From contig VBGO01000275.1 in the NCBI GenBank assembly GCA_005882525.1, forward strand, positions 1 through 5,975: a stretch of 5,975 nt of DNA, in the 5' to 3' direction. Position 1 is the first letter of the stretch. Each line of letters opens with the position of its first letter. The position numbers and the translations under genes were made by a program. The DNA comes from Chloroflexota bacterium (GTDB lineage: Bacteria; Chloroflexota; Dormibacteria; CF-121). Below, one piece after another: positions 1 through 5,507 of this stretch. The notes beneath the pieces are model-generated. The model saw nothing but the letters and a program-made list of their open reading frames with translations, made no database searches and was not told the DNA's origin.

Positions 1-198
1 ATCCTGCACGGCCGCCGGATCTGCGTGGCGCGTGCGCCCCGCTGCCCGGACTGTGTGTTGAACGATTTTTGCCCATCATCGACGGTGCGGGCGAAAGGTC
101 GGCGCCATCCCTTGACGGCAACCGCCGCCAGCGTAAGGTTGGCGCATGGCCGAAGGACCGTCGCCAAGCGTCCCAACCGTCCAGGAACCCGCCACTAG
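1..198 (+). CDS. nth: Endonuclease III, C-terminal end (partial, start lies left of the window)
   Basis: Frame 1 is open from the first base to TAG at 196-198, giving 65 residues. Visible residues 8-24 carry Cys at 8, 15, 18 and 24 with spacing C-X6-C-X2-C-X5-C, which is the [4Fe-4S] loop of endonuclease III/MutY glycosylases. It is preceded by His-Gly-Arg and followed by Pro-Ser, as is usual in Nth. The family removes oxidised pyrimidines from DNA in base-excision repair; the catalytic Lys and Asp lie outside the window. The tail after the last Cys is oddly long at 41 residues, with nine Arg, two Lys and no acidic residue, whereas Nth proteins usually end soon after this Cys. The tail overlaps the next gene by 53 nt and contains that gene's putative promoter. 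The stop may have moved downstream. Family assignment is firm; the exact end depends on the reading frame being correct. Confidence 0.88.
   Translation: MLHGRRICVARAPRCPDCVLNDFCPSSTVRAKGRRHPLTATAASVRLAHGRRTVAKRPNRPGTRH
112..139 (+). promoter_or_regulatory. Candidate sigma70-type promoter, possibly leaderless
   Basis: TTGACG at 112-117 and TAAGGT at 134-139 are separated by 16 bp and resemble a housekeeping -35/-10 pair of the actinobacterial style. The -10 ends 7 bases before the A of the ATG at 146, so transcription would start at or next to the start codon, giving a leaderless mRNA. The AAGG at 135-138 could also act as a short Shine-Dalgarno if transcription starts further upstream, so the two readings compete. 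The promoter lies inside the nth tail. Confidence 0.5.
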
Positions 199-751
199 CC
201 AGGTGTCGCGCCCACCGCGCCGCCAGTCGACGGTTCTGGGGGGACTGCTGATTCTCATCGGGGCCGTCCTGCTCGCCGGTCAGTTCGTGCGGGTCGACGT
301 CGGACATTATGGCTGGCCGTTCTTCGTCATCGCCCCGGGCGTTCTTCTCCTCATCATCGCGTTGACCTCGCGCGGGGTGGTAGGCGAAGGTCTGGCGATC
401 GCCGGCAGCATCATCACGGTGACCGGGTTGATCCTCCTTTATCAGAACGCCACCGGCCATTTTGAGAGTTGGGCCTATGGTTGGGCCCTCATCCCAGCCT
501 CCGTTGGCGTCGGCATGCAAATCTATGGCTGGGTCGCTCACCGGCCGGCCAACCTCAGGGTGGGCACCCGCTTATTGGGGGCCGGACTGGTCATTTTCTT
601 TCTCGGCGCCCTCTTCTTCGAAGGCGTGATCGGCATCGGTGGCTACCATCTCGATCGCGCGGCGGGAGTCGTGGTCGGGGCGCTGATCATTGTGGTGGGC
701 GCCCTCCTGCTCATCCTCAATCTGACTTCGGGCCGTCGCGATCCGCGGTAA
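146..751 (+). CDS. Six-helix integral membrane protein of unknown function
   Basis: 201 residues. A Pro/Ser/Thr-rich N-terminus of about 28 residues ending in a basic PPRR stretch precedes six hydrophobic segments at about 30-48, 56-74, 81-99, 108-130, 141-160 and 172-193; the C-terminus is short and basic. Tyr-Gly-Trp motifs recur at 55-57 (YGWPFF) and 111-113 (YGWALI), each followed by an aliphatic stretch. The helix-pair layout recalls small membrane families with LiaI/LiaF-like or DUF-type transmembrane repeats, but I do not recognise a specific family. There is no catalytic motif or signal peptide. ATG 146 is chosen because a promoter-like element sits correctly before it; GTG 203 is an alternative that would avoid the nth overlap and remove 19 residues. 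The phosphofructokinase gene begins 20 nt after the stop, so the two may be co-transcribed. Existence of the gene is well supported; its function is unknown. Confidence 0.85.
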   Translation: MAEGPSPSVPTVQEPATSQVSRPPRRQSTVLGGLLILIGAVLLAGQFVRVDVGHYGWPFFVIAPGVLLLIIALTSRGVVGEGLAIAGSIITVTGLILLYQNATGHFESWAYGWALIPASVGVGMQIYGWVAHRPANLRVGTRLLGAGLVIFFLGALFFEGVIGIGGYHLDRAAGVVVGALIIVVGALLLILNLTSGRRDPR

Positions 752-758
752 GCCGGGC

Positions 759-764
759 TAGACT
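759..764 (+). promoter_or_regulatory. Candidate -10 element (TAGACT) just before the phosphofructokinase start
   Basis: TAGACT ends 7 bases before GTG 772, the same spacing as TAAGGT before ATG 146. No convincing -35 is seen 16-18 bp upstream, and no good Shine-Dalgarno lies in the 20-nt gap. It may drive a leaderless transcript of the phosphofructokinase in addition to read-through from the upstream gene. The evidence is spacing and a six-base match only. Confidence 0.3.
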
Positions 765-771
765 AGGCGTC

Positions 772-1815
772 GTGCGAATCGGCGTTCTCACCGGCGGTGG
801 CGACGCGCCCGGTCTCAACGCTGCCATTCGCGGAGTGGCCCGCCGCGCCTTCCAGCGAGGTTTCCAGGTCAGCGGCATCAGGAACGGCTGGGCCGGCCTG
901 CTCGGCGAAGGCGACCTCGAGAATCTGACGCCGGCGTCGGTACGCGGCATCCTTCCACTGGGCGGCACGATCCTGGGCACCTCGCGGACGAATCCCCTCA
1001 AAGAGAAGGGCGGGATCGAGAAGGTCATCAGTCTGCTTCGTGACACCGGCATCGATGGCCTGGTGGCGATCGGTGGCGATGACACGCTCTCAGTGGCGGC
1101 CGCCATGAGCGACGCCGGTTATCCGGTCATCGGCGTGCCGAAGACGATCGACAATGACCTCTCGGTCACCGAGTTCTGTATCGGCTTCGATACCGCGGTT
1201 GGGGTCGTGGTCGAGGCGCTGGATCGGCTCCATACCACGGCGTCCGCGCACCATCGGGTGATGGTGGTGGAGGTGATGGGCCGCGACACCGGTTGGGTCG
1301 CGATGGTCGGTGGCCTGGCCGGCGGCGCGGACATGATCATCATCCCGGAGTTTCCGGCGGAGCTCGAGGCGGTCGTCGCGCACCTGCATCATCGTCGCGG
1401 TGAGGGAAAGGACTTCAGCATCATCGTCGTAGCCGAGGGGGTGAAGATGCGGGCGCTCGAGCCGGCGATCGCCGTCGCGGCGGCAGCGGAGAAGCGGGAT
1501 GCCTTCGGTCACGTGCAGCTCGCCAAACAAGGGGTGGGTGACGCGCTCAGCACCCGGATCGAGGAGGCGACCGGCTTCGAGACCCGGGTCACCGTCCTCG
1601 GCCACCTGCAACGCGGCGGTTCGCCGTCCCCGGTCGATCGAATCTGGGCGACACGGCTGGGCGTCGCGGCCACCGACTTGCTGGCCGACCGGAAAGCCGG
1701 GGTGATCCCGATCCGGCGCGATGGTCAGGTCGCCGTCGTCCCCCTGCGGGACGTCATCGCCGAAACCCGGCGGGTGCCGCACGAGCTGTACGAGCTCCAG
1801 CAGGTCTTCGGCTAA
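772..1815 (+). CDS. pfkA: 6-phosphofructokinase, mixed-substrate clade, predicted pyrophosphate-dependent
   Basis: 347 residues from GTG 772, the only start-like codon directly before the conserved N-terminus. The enzyme phosphorylates fructose 6-phosphate to fructose 1,6-bisphosphate in cytoplasmic glycolysis. Visible motifs: GGGDAPGLNAAIRG (8-21), SR at 71-72, GGDDT (101-105), PKTIDND (123-129) with the catalytic Asp127, MGRDTG (169-174), Glu222, and GHLQRGGSP (277-285). N-terminal numbering coincides with E. coli PfkA. ATP enzymes of the E. coli type have Gly104 and Gly124; here they are Asp104 and Lys124, the pair associated with PPi use, so 'pfp' may be the better symbol. About 29 extra residues lie between Glu222 and His278 relative to E. 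coli, as in the longer group III enzymes. The gene follows the membrane-protein gene by 20 nt and ends overlapping the convergent cyclase fragment by 4 nt. Family assignment is firm; the phosphoryl donor is inferred. Confidence 0.96.
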   Translation: MRIGVLTGGGDAPGLNAAIRGVARRAFQRGFQVSGIRNGWAGLLGEGDLENLTPASVRGILPLGGTILGTSRTNPLKEKGGIEKVISLLRDTGIDGLVAIGGDDTLSVAAAMSDAGYPVIGVPKTIDNDLSVTEFCIGFDTAVGVVVEALDRLHTTASAHHRVMVVEVMGRDTGWVAMVGGLAGGADMIIIPEFPAELEAVVAHLHHRRGEGKDFSIIVVAEGVKMRALEPAIAVAAAAEKRDAFGHVQLAKQGVGDALSTRIEEATGFETRVTVLGHLQRGGSPSPVDRIWATRLGVAATDLLADRKAGVIPIRRDGQVAVVPLRDVIAETRRVPHELYELQQVFG

Positions 1816-2474
1816 CTGGCTCGGCGCTTGTGGCGGTAGAGGGTGGCGTCGGCGGATGCCAGCAGTTGCTCGGCCGTCGCGCCGTCCTGCGGGAAGGTGG
1901 CCAGACCGAGGCTGACCCCCGGAATCTGGAGCAGCTCGCGGCCCGCCATGAACCGGTGGCGTGCCATCCCGTCCGAGATGCGCTGTGCCACGGTCGCCGC
2001 GGCGGCCGCCGCGGTAGAGGGCAGGAGGACGACGAACTCATCGCCGCCGTAGCGGGAGACCACGTCCTCGCCACGGACCGCGTCCATCAAGGCGTTGGAC
2101 ACCTCGCGGAGTAGCGCGTCGCCGGCGAGATGGCCGTAGGTGTCGTTGATCCGTTTCAGCTGGTCGACGTCGAGAAAGAGGATGGAGAAGCTCTCCGCCG
2201 TGCTGCTGGCCCGGGTGATCTCCTGGTCGATCCGTTCGAGAAAATGCCGGCGGTTGTTGAGACGGGTCAGCGGATCGTGGCTTGCCTCACGCTTGAGCGT
2301 GTCGTGCAACTGCGCCACCTCGAGGCAGGATGCCAGCTGGGATCCGACCGCCGACATGAGTGCGACGTCGGCCTCGGAAAAGGCGTCGGCCTGCTCGCTC
2401 TCGGCGTTGAGCACCCCAACCACCCGACCACGGCTCATCAAGGGAAACGCCAGCTTGGACTGGACCTGGTCGTC
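1812..2474 (-). CDS. C-terminal piece of a frameshifted signalling protein: end of GAF plus GGDEF diguanylate cyclase
   Basis: 220 residues from where homology enters this frame. The frame has no start codon there; the first ATG is at 2438 and falls inside GAF strand residues, so this is probably the distal half of a broken gene. Residues 1-58 are the second half of a GAF domain (SKLAFPL, VVGVLNAES, then the closing helix). Residues 65-218 are a GGDEF domain, which makes c-di-GMP from two GTP: SHDPLTRLNNRR, LDVDQLKRINDTYGH (101-115, metal Asp102), GGDEF at 143-147 and VSLGLATFP. Inhibitory-site RGED (134-137) lies exactly five residues before GGDEF, as in product-inhibited cyclases such as PleD. 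The catalytic domain therefore looks intact. It could be expressed by internal initiation or frameshifting, but no good ribosome-binding site precedes ATG 2438. The stop overlaps the phosphofructokinase stop. Confidence 0.85.
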   Translation of the reverse strand, partial: DDQVQSKLAFPLMSRGRVVGVLNAESEQADAFSEADVALMSAVGSQLASCLEVAQLHDTLKREASHDPLTRLNNRRHFLERIDQEITRASSTAESFSILFLDVDQLKRINDTYGHLAGDALLREVSNALMDAVRGEDVVSRYGGDEFVVLLPSTAAAAAATVAQRISDGMARHRFMAGRELLQIPGVSLGLATFPQDGATAEQLLASADATLYRHKRRAS

Positions 2475-4162
2475 TAGGCCACGCCGTGCGTGTAGACCCA
2501 GCCGTTGATGCCCTGGGCGATCGGCATGGTGAGCCCGGTGATGTCCAGCGTGTAACCGCTGTGGGCGCCCACCCGCAACTCGGTCGCCTGGTTCGCCGGC
2601 AGCAGGACTGACACCATCTTGTACCCCATCACCTCGCGGATGATCGTCACGATGTCGGTGAGCAGCGTGTCCAGGTCGAGTACCGCTGTTGTCTCCCGAG
2701 CGATCCGGTAGATGATGCGCAGCTCGCGCGAGTCGGCCACCGAGAGGATGTCCCGCGGGCCGGATGGAGGCGTGGCTGGCCGCGACGAGAGCAGCGCCTG
2801 GAGCAGCGCTTGAAACCAGGGCGTCCGCTTCGACTCCGCGTCGTGGCACATGCGCACGAACGCGTCGGTCAGCTCCGGATCGAGGTTGATCCCGGCAAAG
2901 CGGGTCAGTTCCTGCAGGCCCTCGGCGACCGTCTGCGCCGTCTTCACCGGCAGCTCGAACGTCACGTTGAAGAAGGCATTGACGACCGAGACGATCCGGG
3001 TCTCGATCGGAATCGTCGCGCCCCTCAATCCGTCGGGATACCCCTCGCCATTGAACCACTCGTGGTGCGACCGGACCAGCGGCGCCAGATCGGCCAGAGG
3101 CGTGAATCGGCCAAGGAGGTCCGCCGCGACGACCGGGTGCGTCATCATCAACGCCCGCTCCTCCGGGTCCAGCCGGCCGCGCTTCTTCAAGATGTTGTCG
3201 GGGAGATTGAGCTTGCCCAGGTCCTGCAACAGCGCCGCATAGCGGACGCGCCGACGGCGGGCCGCGTCGAACCCAAGGTGTTCGGCAAACCGCTCCGCCA
3301 GCTCAGCATGCTGGTAGCCGCGACTCTGCAATGCCTCGCGTAGCTCGACGGCGCCGGCGAGCGTCAGCACCATCGCCTCTTCGGTCTGCCGTGAGTCTTC
3401 CAGAAGGCGCGCCGTCTCGATCGCGGCGGCGGTCTGGTTGGCGAACGCCATCACCGGGGGCAGGTCGCCCTCGCCTAACCCGGGCCCTACGACCGTGATG
3501 GCACCAATGGCCTGATCCCGCACCACCAGCGGAGCGGCGATCATGGTGTTCATCTTGAGCAACTCGCCGACGTCGCGGGCGTTGGCGGCGAGCTTCGGGA
3601 TGGCCACTGCCATCCGGCCCACCAGCTCATCCCGGTCGCCGATGTAATACGGTCGTCGAGTCGTACAGACGCGATGCAGAATCGGAGCGCGGTCGAAGGG
3701 CAGAAAGGTTCCGACCGCTGGCTGTCCGGCCACTTCTTCGAAGCCGGAGCCAGCCTGGGCGATATGGCGGAACGCACACGTCAACCCCTTCCCGTCCGTC
3801 AAGACAAAGAAGAACGTCGACAGCCCCGCCTCGGCCAGGCATTTCCCAACGACCAGGAAGATCGCGTCCCGATCGAGGTGCTGCAGGGCCTGGAGACCGG
3901 CCTCGCCCAGCGCCCTCACGAGGGGAGTCGGAGACGGTTCTGCGGGCGGCTCGGCTGAAGGCTCCCCGGCCATCTGCGCCAGGAACTGCCCGAAGCCGGC
4001 TTCGGCTAACCGCTCCGGGCGGAAGAACCAGACCCGCCCGATCTTCTCGCCCGGCAGGCGACCGTCGCGGGCCTGCCGCCGAACGACCTCGGGGTGACGC
4101 CGAATAACCGCCGCAACCTGTTCGACGGAGAGCAGTATCGGCAGCTTCAACGCAGGGGGCAT
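2474..4162 (-). CDS. N-terminal piece of the frameshifted signalling protein: HTH - GAF - degenerate HD-GYP - truncated GAF
   Basis: 562 residues from ATG 4162 to TAG 2476-2474; the frame is open upstream but shows no domain there. Residues 8-56 look like an excisionase/MerR-type HTH (SVEQVAAVIRRHPEVVRR, GRLPGEKIGRVWFF). Residues about 85-255 read as a GAF sensor domain (MIAAPLVVRDQAIGAITVVG at 207-226, then a helix). Residues about 265-440 are an HD-GYP-type domain: LLQDLGKLNLP (311-321), THP (341-343), SHHEWFNGEGYPDGLRG (365-381). The expected HD is Gln313-Asp314 and the later metal Asp is Asn395, so hydrolysis is probably lost. Residues about 475-562 begin a second GAF domain that stops at GINGWVYTHG plus two residues; its second half continues in another frame (1812-2474). 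Together they would form a protein of about 780 residues. It is divergent from the response-regulator gene at 4257. The HTH suggests DNA binding; signal and targets are unknown. Confidence 0.86.
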   Translation of the reverse strand: MPPALKLPILLSVEQVAAVIRRHPEVVRRQARDGRLPGEKIGRVWFFRPERLAEAGFGQFLAQMAGEPSAEPPAEPSPTPLVRALGEAGLQALQHLDRDAIFLVVGKCLAEAGLSTFFFVLTDGKGLTCAFRHIAQAGSGFEEVAGQPAVGTFLPFDRAPILHRVCTTRRPYYIGDRDELVGRMAVAIPKLAANARDVGELLKMNTMIAAPLVVRDQAIGAITVVGPGLGEGDLPPVMAFANQTAAAIETARLLEDSRQTEEAMVLTLAGAVELREALQSRGYQHAELAERFAEHLGFDAARRRRVRYAALLQDLGKLNLPDNILKKRGRLDPEERALMMTHPVVAADLLGRFTPLADLAPLVRSHHEWFNGEGYPDGLRGATIPIETRIVSVVNAFFNVTFELPVKTAQTVAEGLQELTRFAGINLDPELTDAFVRMCHDAESKRTPWFQALLQALLSSRPATPPSGPRDILSVADSRELRIIYRIARETTAVLDLDTLLTDIVTIIREVMGYKMVSVLLPANQATELRVGAHSGYTLDITGLTMPIAQGINGWVYTHGVA

Positions 4163-4256
4163 CGCCGGTAGTGTGACGCGACGCTTCACTGCTCCCTGCA
4201 ACGAAGGAAGGTGCTGCTTCCTACGTCGTATAGCCGTGGATGCCCCATCCGGGCCG
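4163..4256. promoter_or_regulatory. Divergent intergenic control region with an inverted repeat
   Basis: These 94 bp separate the ATG of the HTH-GAF-HD-GYP gene (- strand) from the ATG of the response-regulator gene (+ strand), so both promoters should lie here or in the coding ends. An imperfect inverted repeat spans 4201-4226: ACG, one mismatch, AGGAAG, a 6-base spacer, CTTCCT, mismatch, CGT. It could be an operator. TATAGC at 4229-4234 is a weak + strand -10 candidate without a clear -35. CACACT on the - strand ends 7 bases before ATG 4162 and is an even weaker -10 candidate. None of these promoters is convincing on its own. Confidence 0.4.
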
Positions 4257-5246
4257 ATGCCCGAGCGCCGGACCATCCTGGTCACGGATGACAGCAGCGC
4301 CAATCGCGACCTGCTCTGCGGGCAGCTCTCAAACCTTGGGTTCTGGACGGAAGCCGCCAACAATGGGGAAGAGGCGGTCCGGGTTGCCCGCCGGCTCAAG
4401 CCTGACCTGATCCTGCTGGATGTCGAGATGCCGGTGATGAACGGCCACGAGGCCTGCAAGCGGTTGAAGGCTGACCCGGCCACCGCCGAGATTCCGGTGT
4501 TGATGATGACCGGCTTCGATCCTCGACCGGAGCGCGCCAAGATGGTGGAGGCCGGCGGCGACGACCTGATCGTCAAGCCGGTCCCAATGCGCGACCTCCA
4601 GGTGCGAGTGCGGGCGCTGCTTCGTCTCAAGGAACTGCGGCGCGACCTCCGCAGCACCCAGGAAAGCCTGCGCGAGCTGGTGAAGAAAGAAGACCCGACC
4701 GAATCGAAGGCGCCCTTCGACGACCGGGTGGCCATGACCGCCCAGGCACTGGCCCGGCTGATCGGCCTCGACGCGGAGGACCAGGAGGTCGCCTTCCACG
4801 CCGGCCTGCTACACGACATCGGGCAGATCGGCCTGCCGGAGGAACTGCTGAACAAGCAGGGGACCTACACGCCGCAAGAGTTTGCCCAGATCCAGAAACA
4901 CACGATTTTGGGCGCCGAGATCGCCGGCCCATTTCGTCCGGCGACGGTGCTGGCCCCGGCTATCCGGCATCACCACGAGCGCTGGGACGGCACCGGATAC
5001 CCCGACAAGCTGCAGGGCCCGGCCATCCCGATGATGGCGCGCATCGTTTCGGTGGCCGACGCCTTTCACGCCATGATCACCGACCGCCCTTATCGGCCGA
5101 AGCACACGGTCGCCAGGACCCTCGAGATCCTCGCCGCCGGCTCCGGCACCCAGTGGGACCCCCGGCTGGTCGCCGCCCTGGCGACCTCGTCCCTGCCCCA
5201 GCGGATCGCTGGCGTGGTCGAGGGCGACGAAGCCAAAATCGCCTAA
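4257..5246 (+). CDS. Response regulator with HD-GYP-type phosphohydrolase output domain
   Basis: 329 residues from ATG 4257, which begins six residues before the first receiver strand. GTG 4236 and GTG 4173 are in-frame alternatives adding 7 or 28 non-conserved residues; no start has a good Shine-Dalgarno. Residues 5-125 are a CheY-like receiver: Asp11/Asp12, phosphoacceptor Asp55 (LILLDVEMP), Thr85, Lys107 (VKP). A charged helical linker (126-150) leads to an HD domain at 154-310: HDIGQIGLP (186-194), His215, HHHERWDGTGYP (238-249), RIVSVADAFHAM with Asp268, and DRPYR. This matches HD-GYP proteins, which usually hydrolyse c-di-GMP after phosphorylation by a sensor kinase. Departures: Phe154 where the helix-1 His is often found, Gln190 in place of the Lys of HDxGK, and His271 in place of the usual second Asp. 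The core metal ligands His186, Asp187, His215, His239, His240 and Asp268 are present. No histidine kinase gene is in the window. Confidence 0.93.
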   Translation: MPERRTILVTDDSSANRDLLCGQLSNLGFWTEAANNGEEAVRVARRLKPDLILLDVEMPVMNGHEACKRLKADPATAEIPVLMMTGFDPRPERAKMVEAGGDDLIVKPVPMRDLQVRVRALLRLKELRRDLRSTQESLRELVKKEDPTESKAPFDDRVAMTAQALARLIGLDAEDQEVAFHAGLLHDIGQIGLPEELLNKQGTYTPQEFAQIQKHTILGAEIAGPFRPATVLAPAIRHHHERWDGTGYPDKLQGPAIPMMARIVSVADAFHAMITDRPYRPKHTVARTLEILAAGSGTQWDPRLVAALATSSLPQRIAGVVEGDEAKIA

Positions 5247-5402
5247 TCCTCCCTGCTAACGCAGAGACCTGAGCGGCCGGTTGCGCCGGCGCCGGTGTCC
5301 TCCAGCGTGCCCGTCGCGGCGACAGGAGTCGCACGCTCCGGTTGCACTTTTCCGGACGCGCCGCCGCCCGGCCGACGCTAAAGCTGCGGCCTCTGGCCGC
5401 GT

Positions 5403-5438
5403 GCCGGATCTGCGCCAAAGCGCAGCCCGGCGGTTTTT
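5403..5438 (+). terminator. Rho-independent terminator candidate for the response-regulator gene
   Basis: The stem has an outer GCCGG (5403-5407) pairing with CCGGC (5427-5431) and an inner CTGCGC (5410-5415) pairing with GCGCAG (5420-5425). There is a CAAA loop and a small AT/C internal bulge. It is followed by GG and five T at 5434-5438. It lies 156 nt after the stop codon, implying a long 3' untranslated region. Confidence 0.7.
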
Positions 5439-5450
5439 AAGAGGTGTCCC

Positions 5451-5486
5451 GGAAAATAGTTCGGCCGGCCCGAAGGCCGGCCGAAC
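5451..5486 (-). terminator. Rho-independent terminator of the pilin gene, perfect 12-bp stem with TTCG loop
   Basis: 5459-5470 and 5475-5486 are perfect 12-base inverted copies (GTTCGGCCGGCC and its complement). The four-base loop reads TTCG on the - strand, closed by a C-G pair, the very stable cUUCGg tetraloop. The stem begins 21 bases past the pilin stop and is followed on the - strand by TATTTTCC, a short T-rich run. The loop orientation and T-run both favour action on - strand transcripts. Confidence 0.85.
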
Positions 5487-5507
5487 CTGAGCGTTATGAG
5501 GCGACCG

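Larger units (their letters stand above)
5247..5507. other. Intergenic stretch with several hairpins, no gene seen
   Basis: 261 bp between the converging response-regulator and pilin genes. I see no convincing coding region. Besides the two terminators listed separately it holds inverted repeats that could fold on the + strand: AGCGTGC/GCACGCT at 5304-5310 and 5331-5337 with an inner GTCG/CGAC pair; CCGG/CCGG around 5338-5355; and GCGGCC/GGCCGC at 5386-5391 and 5395-5400. High GC makes chance hairpins likely. No clear promoter for an independent small RNA was found. It is most simply a structured 3' untranslated region of the response-regulator mRNA. Confidence 0.5.

Noticed and set aside
469..771. 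Upstream extension of the phosphofructokinase frame to 469.
   Set aside because: It overlaps the membrane-protein gene in another frame, and the conserved phosphofructokinase N-terminus starts exactly at GTG 772.
717..1782. Long - strand open frames opposite the phosphofructokinase.
   Set aside because: High GC keeps antisense frames open; they show no domain, and the + strand gene is certain.
1997..2014. A perfect 18-bp palindrome (CCGCGGCGG and its complement).
   Set aside because: It falls in the alanine run of the GGDEF domain and is explained by repeated GCC/GCG codons.
1812..3059. A 415-codon open - strand frame that could be taken as one long gene.
   Set aside because: Beyond about 2474 it only shadows the HD-GYP gene in another frame and shows no domain; only the 1812-2474 part is real.
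4163..4855. N-terminal extension of the - strand HTH gene frame (up to 4855).
   Set aside because: It lies antisense to the receiver and HD domains and is low-complexity Ser/Arg-rich, typical of a shadow frame; the HTH homology starts just after ATG 4162.
5283..5295. Palindromic GCGCCGGCGC/CCGGCGCCGG run.
   Set aside because: Short, GC-only and expected by chance in this composition; no T-run or other partner.
5371..5440. GACGCTAAAGC at about 5374-5384, recalling the GACGCAAAGCC core of the GEMM-I c-di-GMP riboswitch.
   Set aside because: The required upstream half (an AGGGCAAACC-like strand with a GAAA loop) is not found, an extra base interrupts the core, and no + strand gene follows that it could control.
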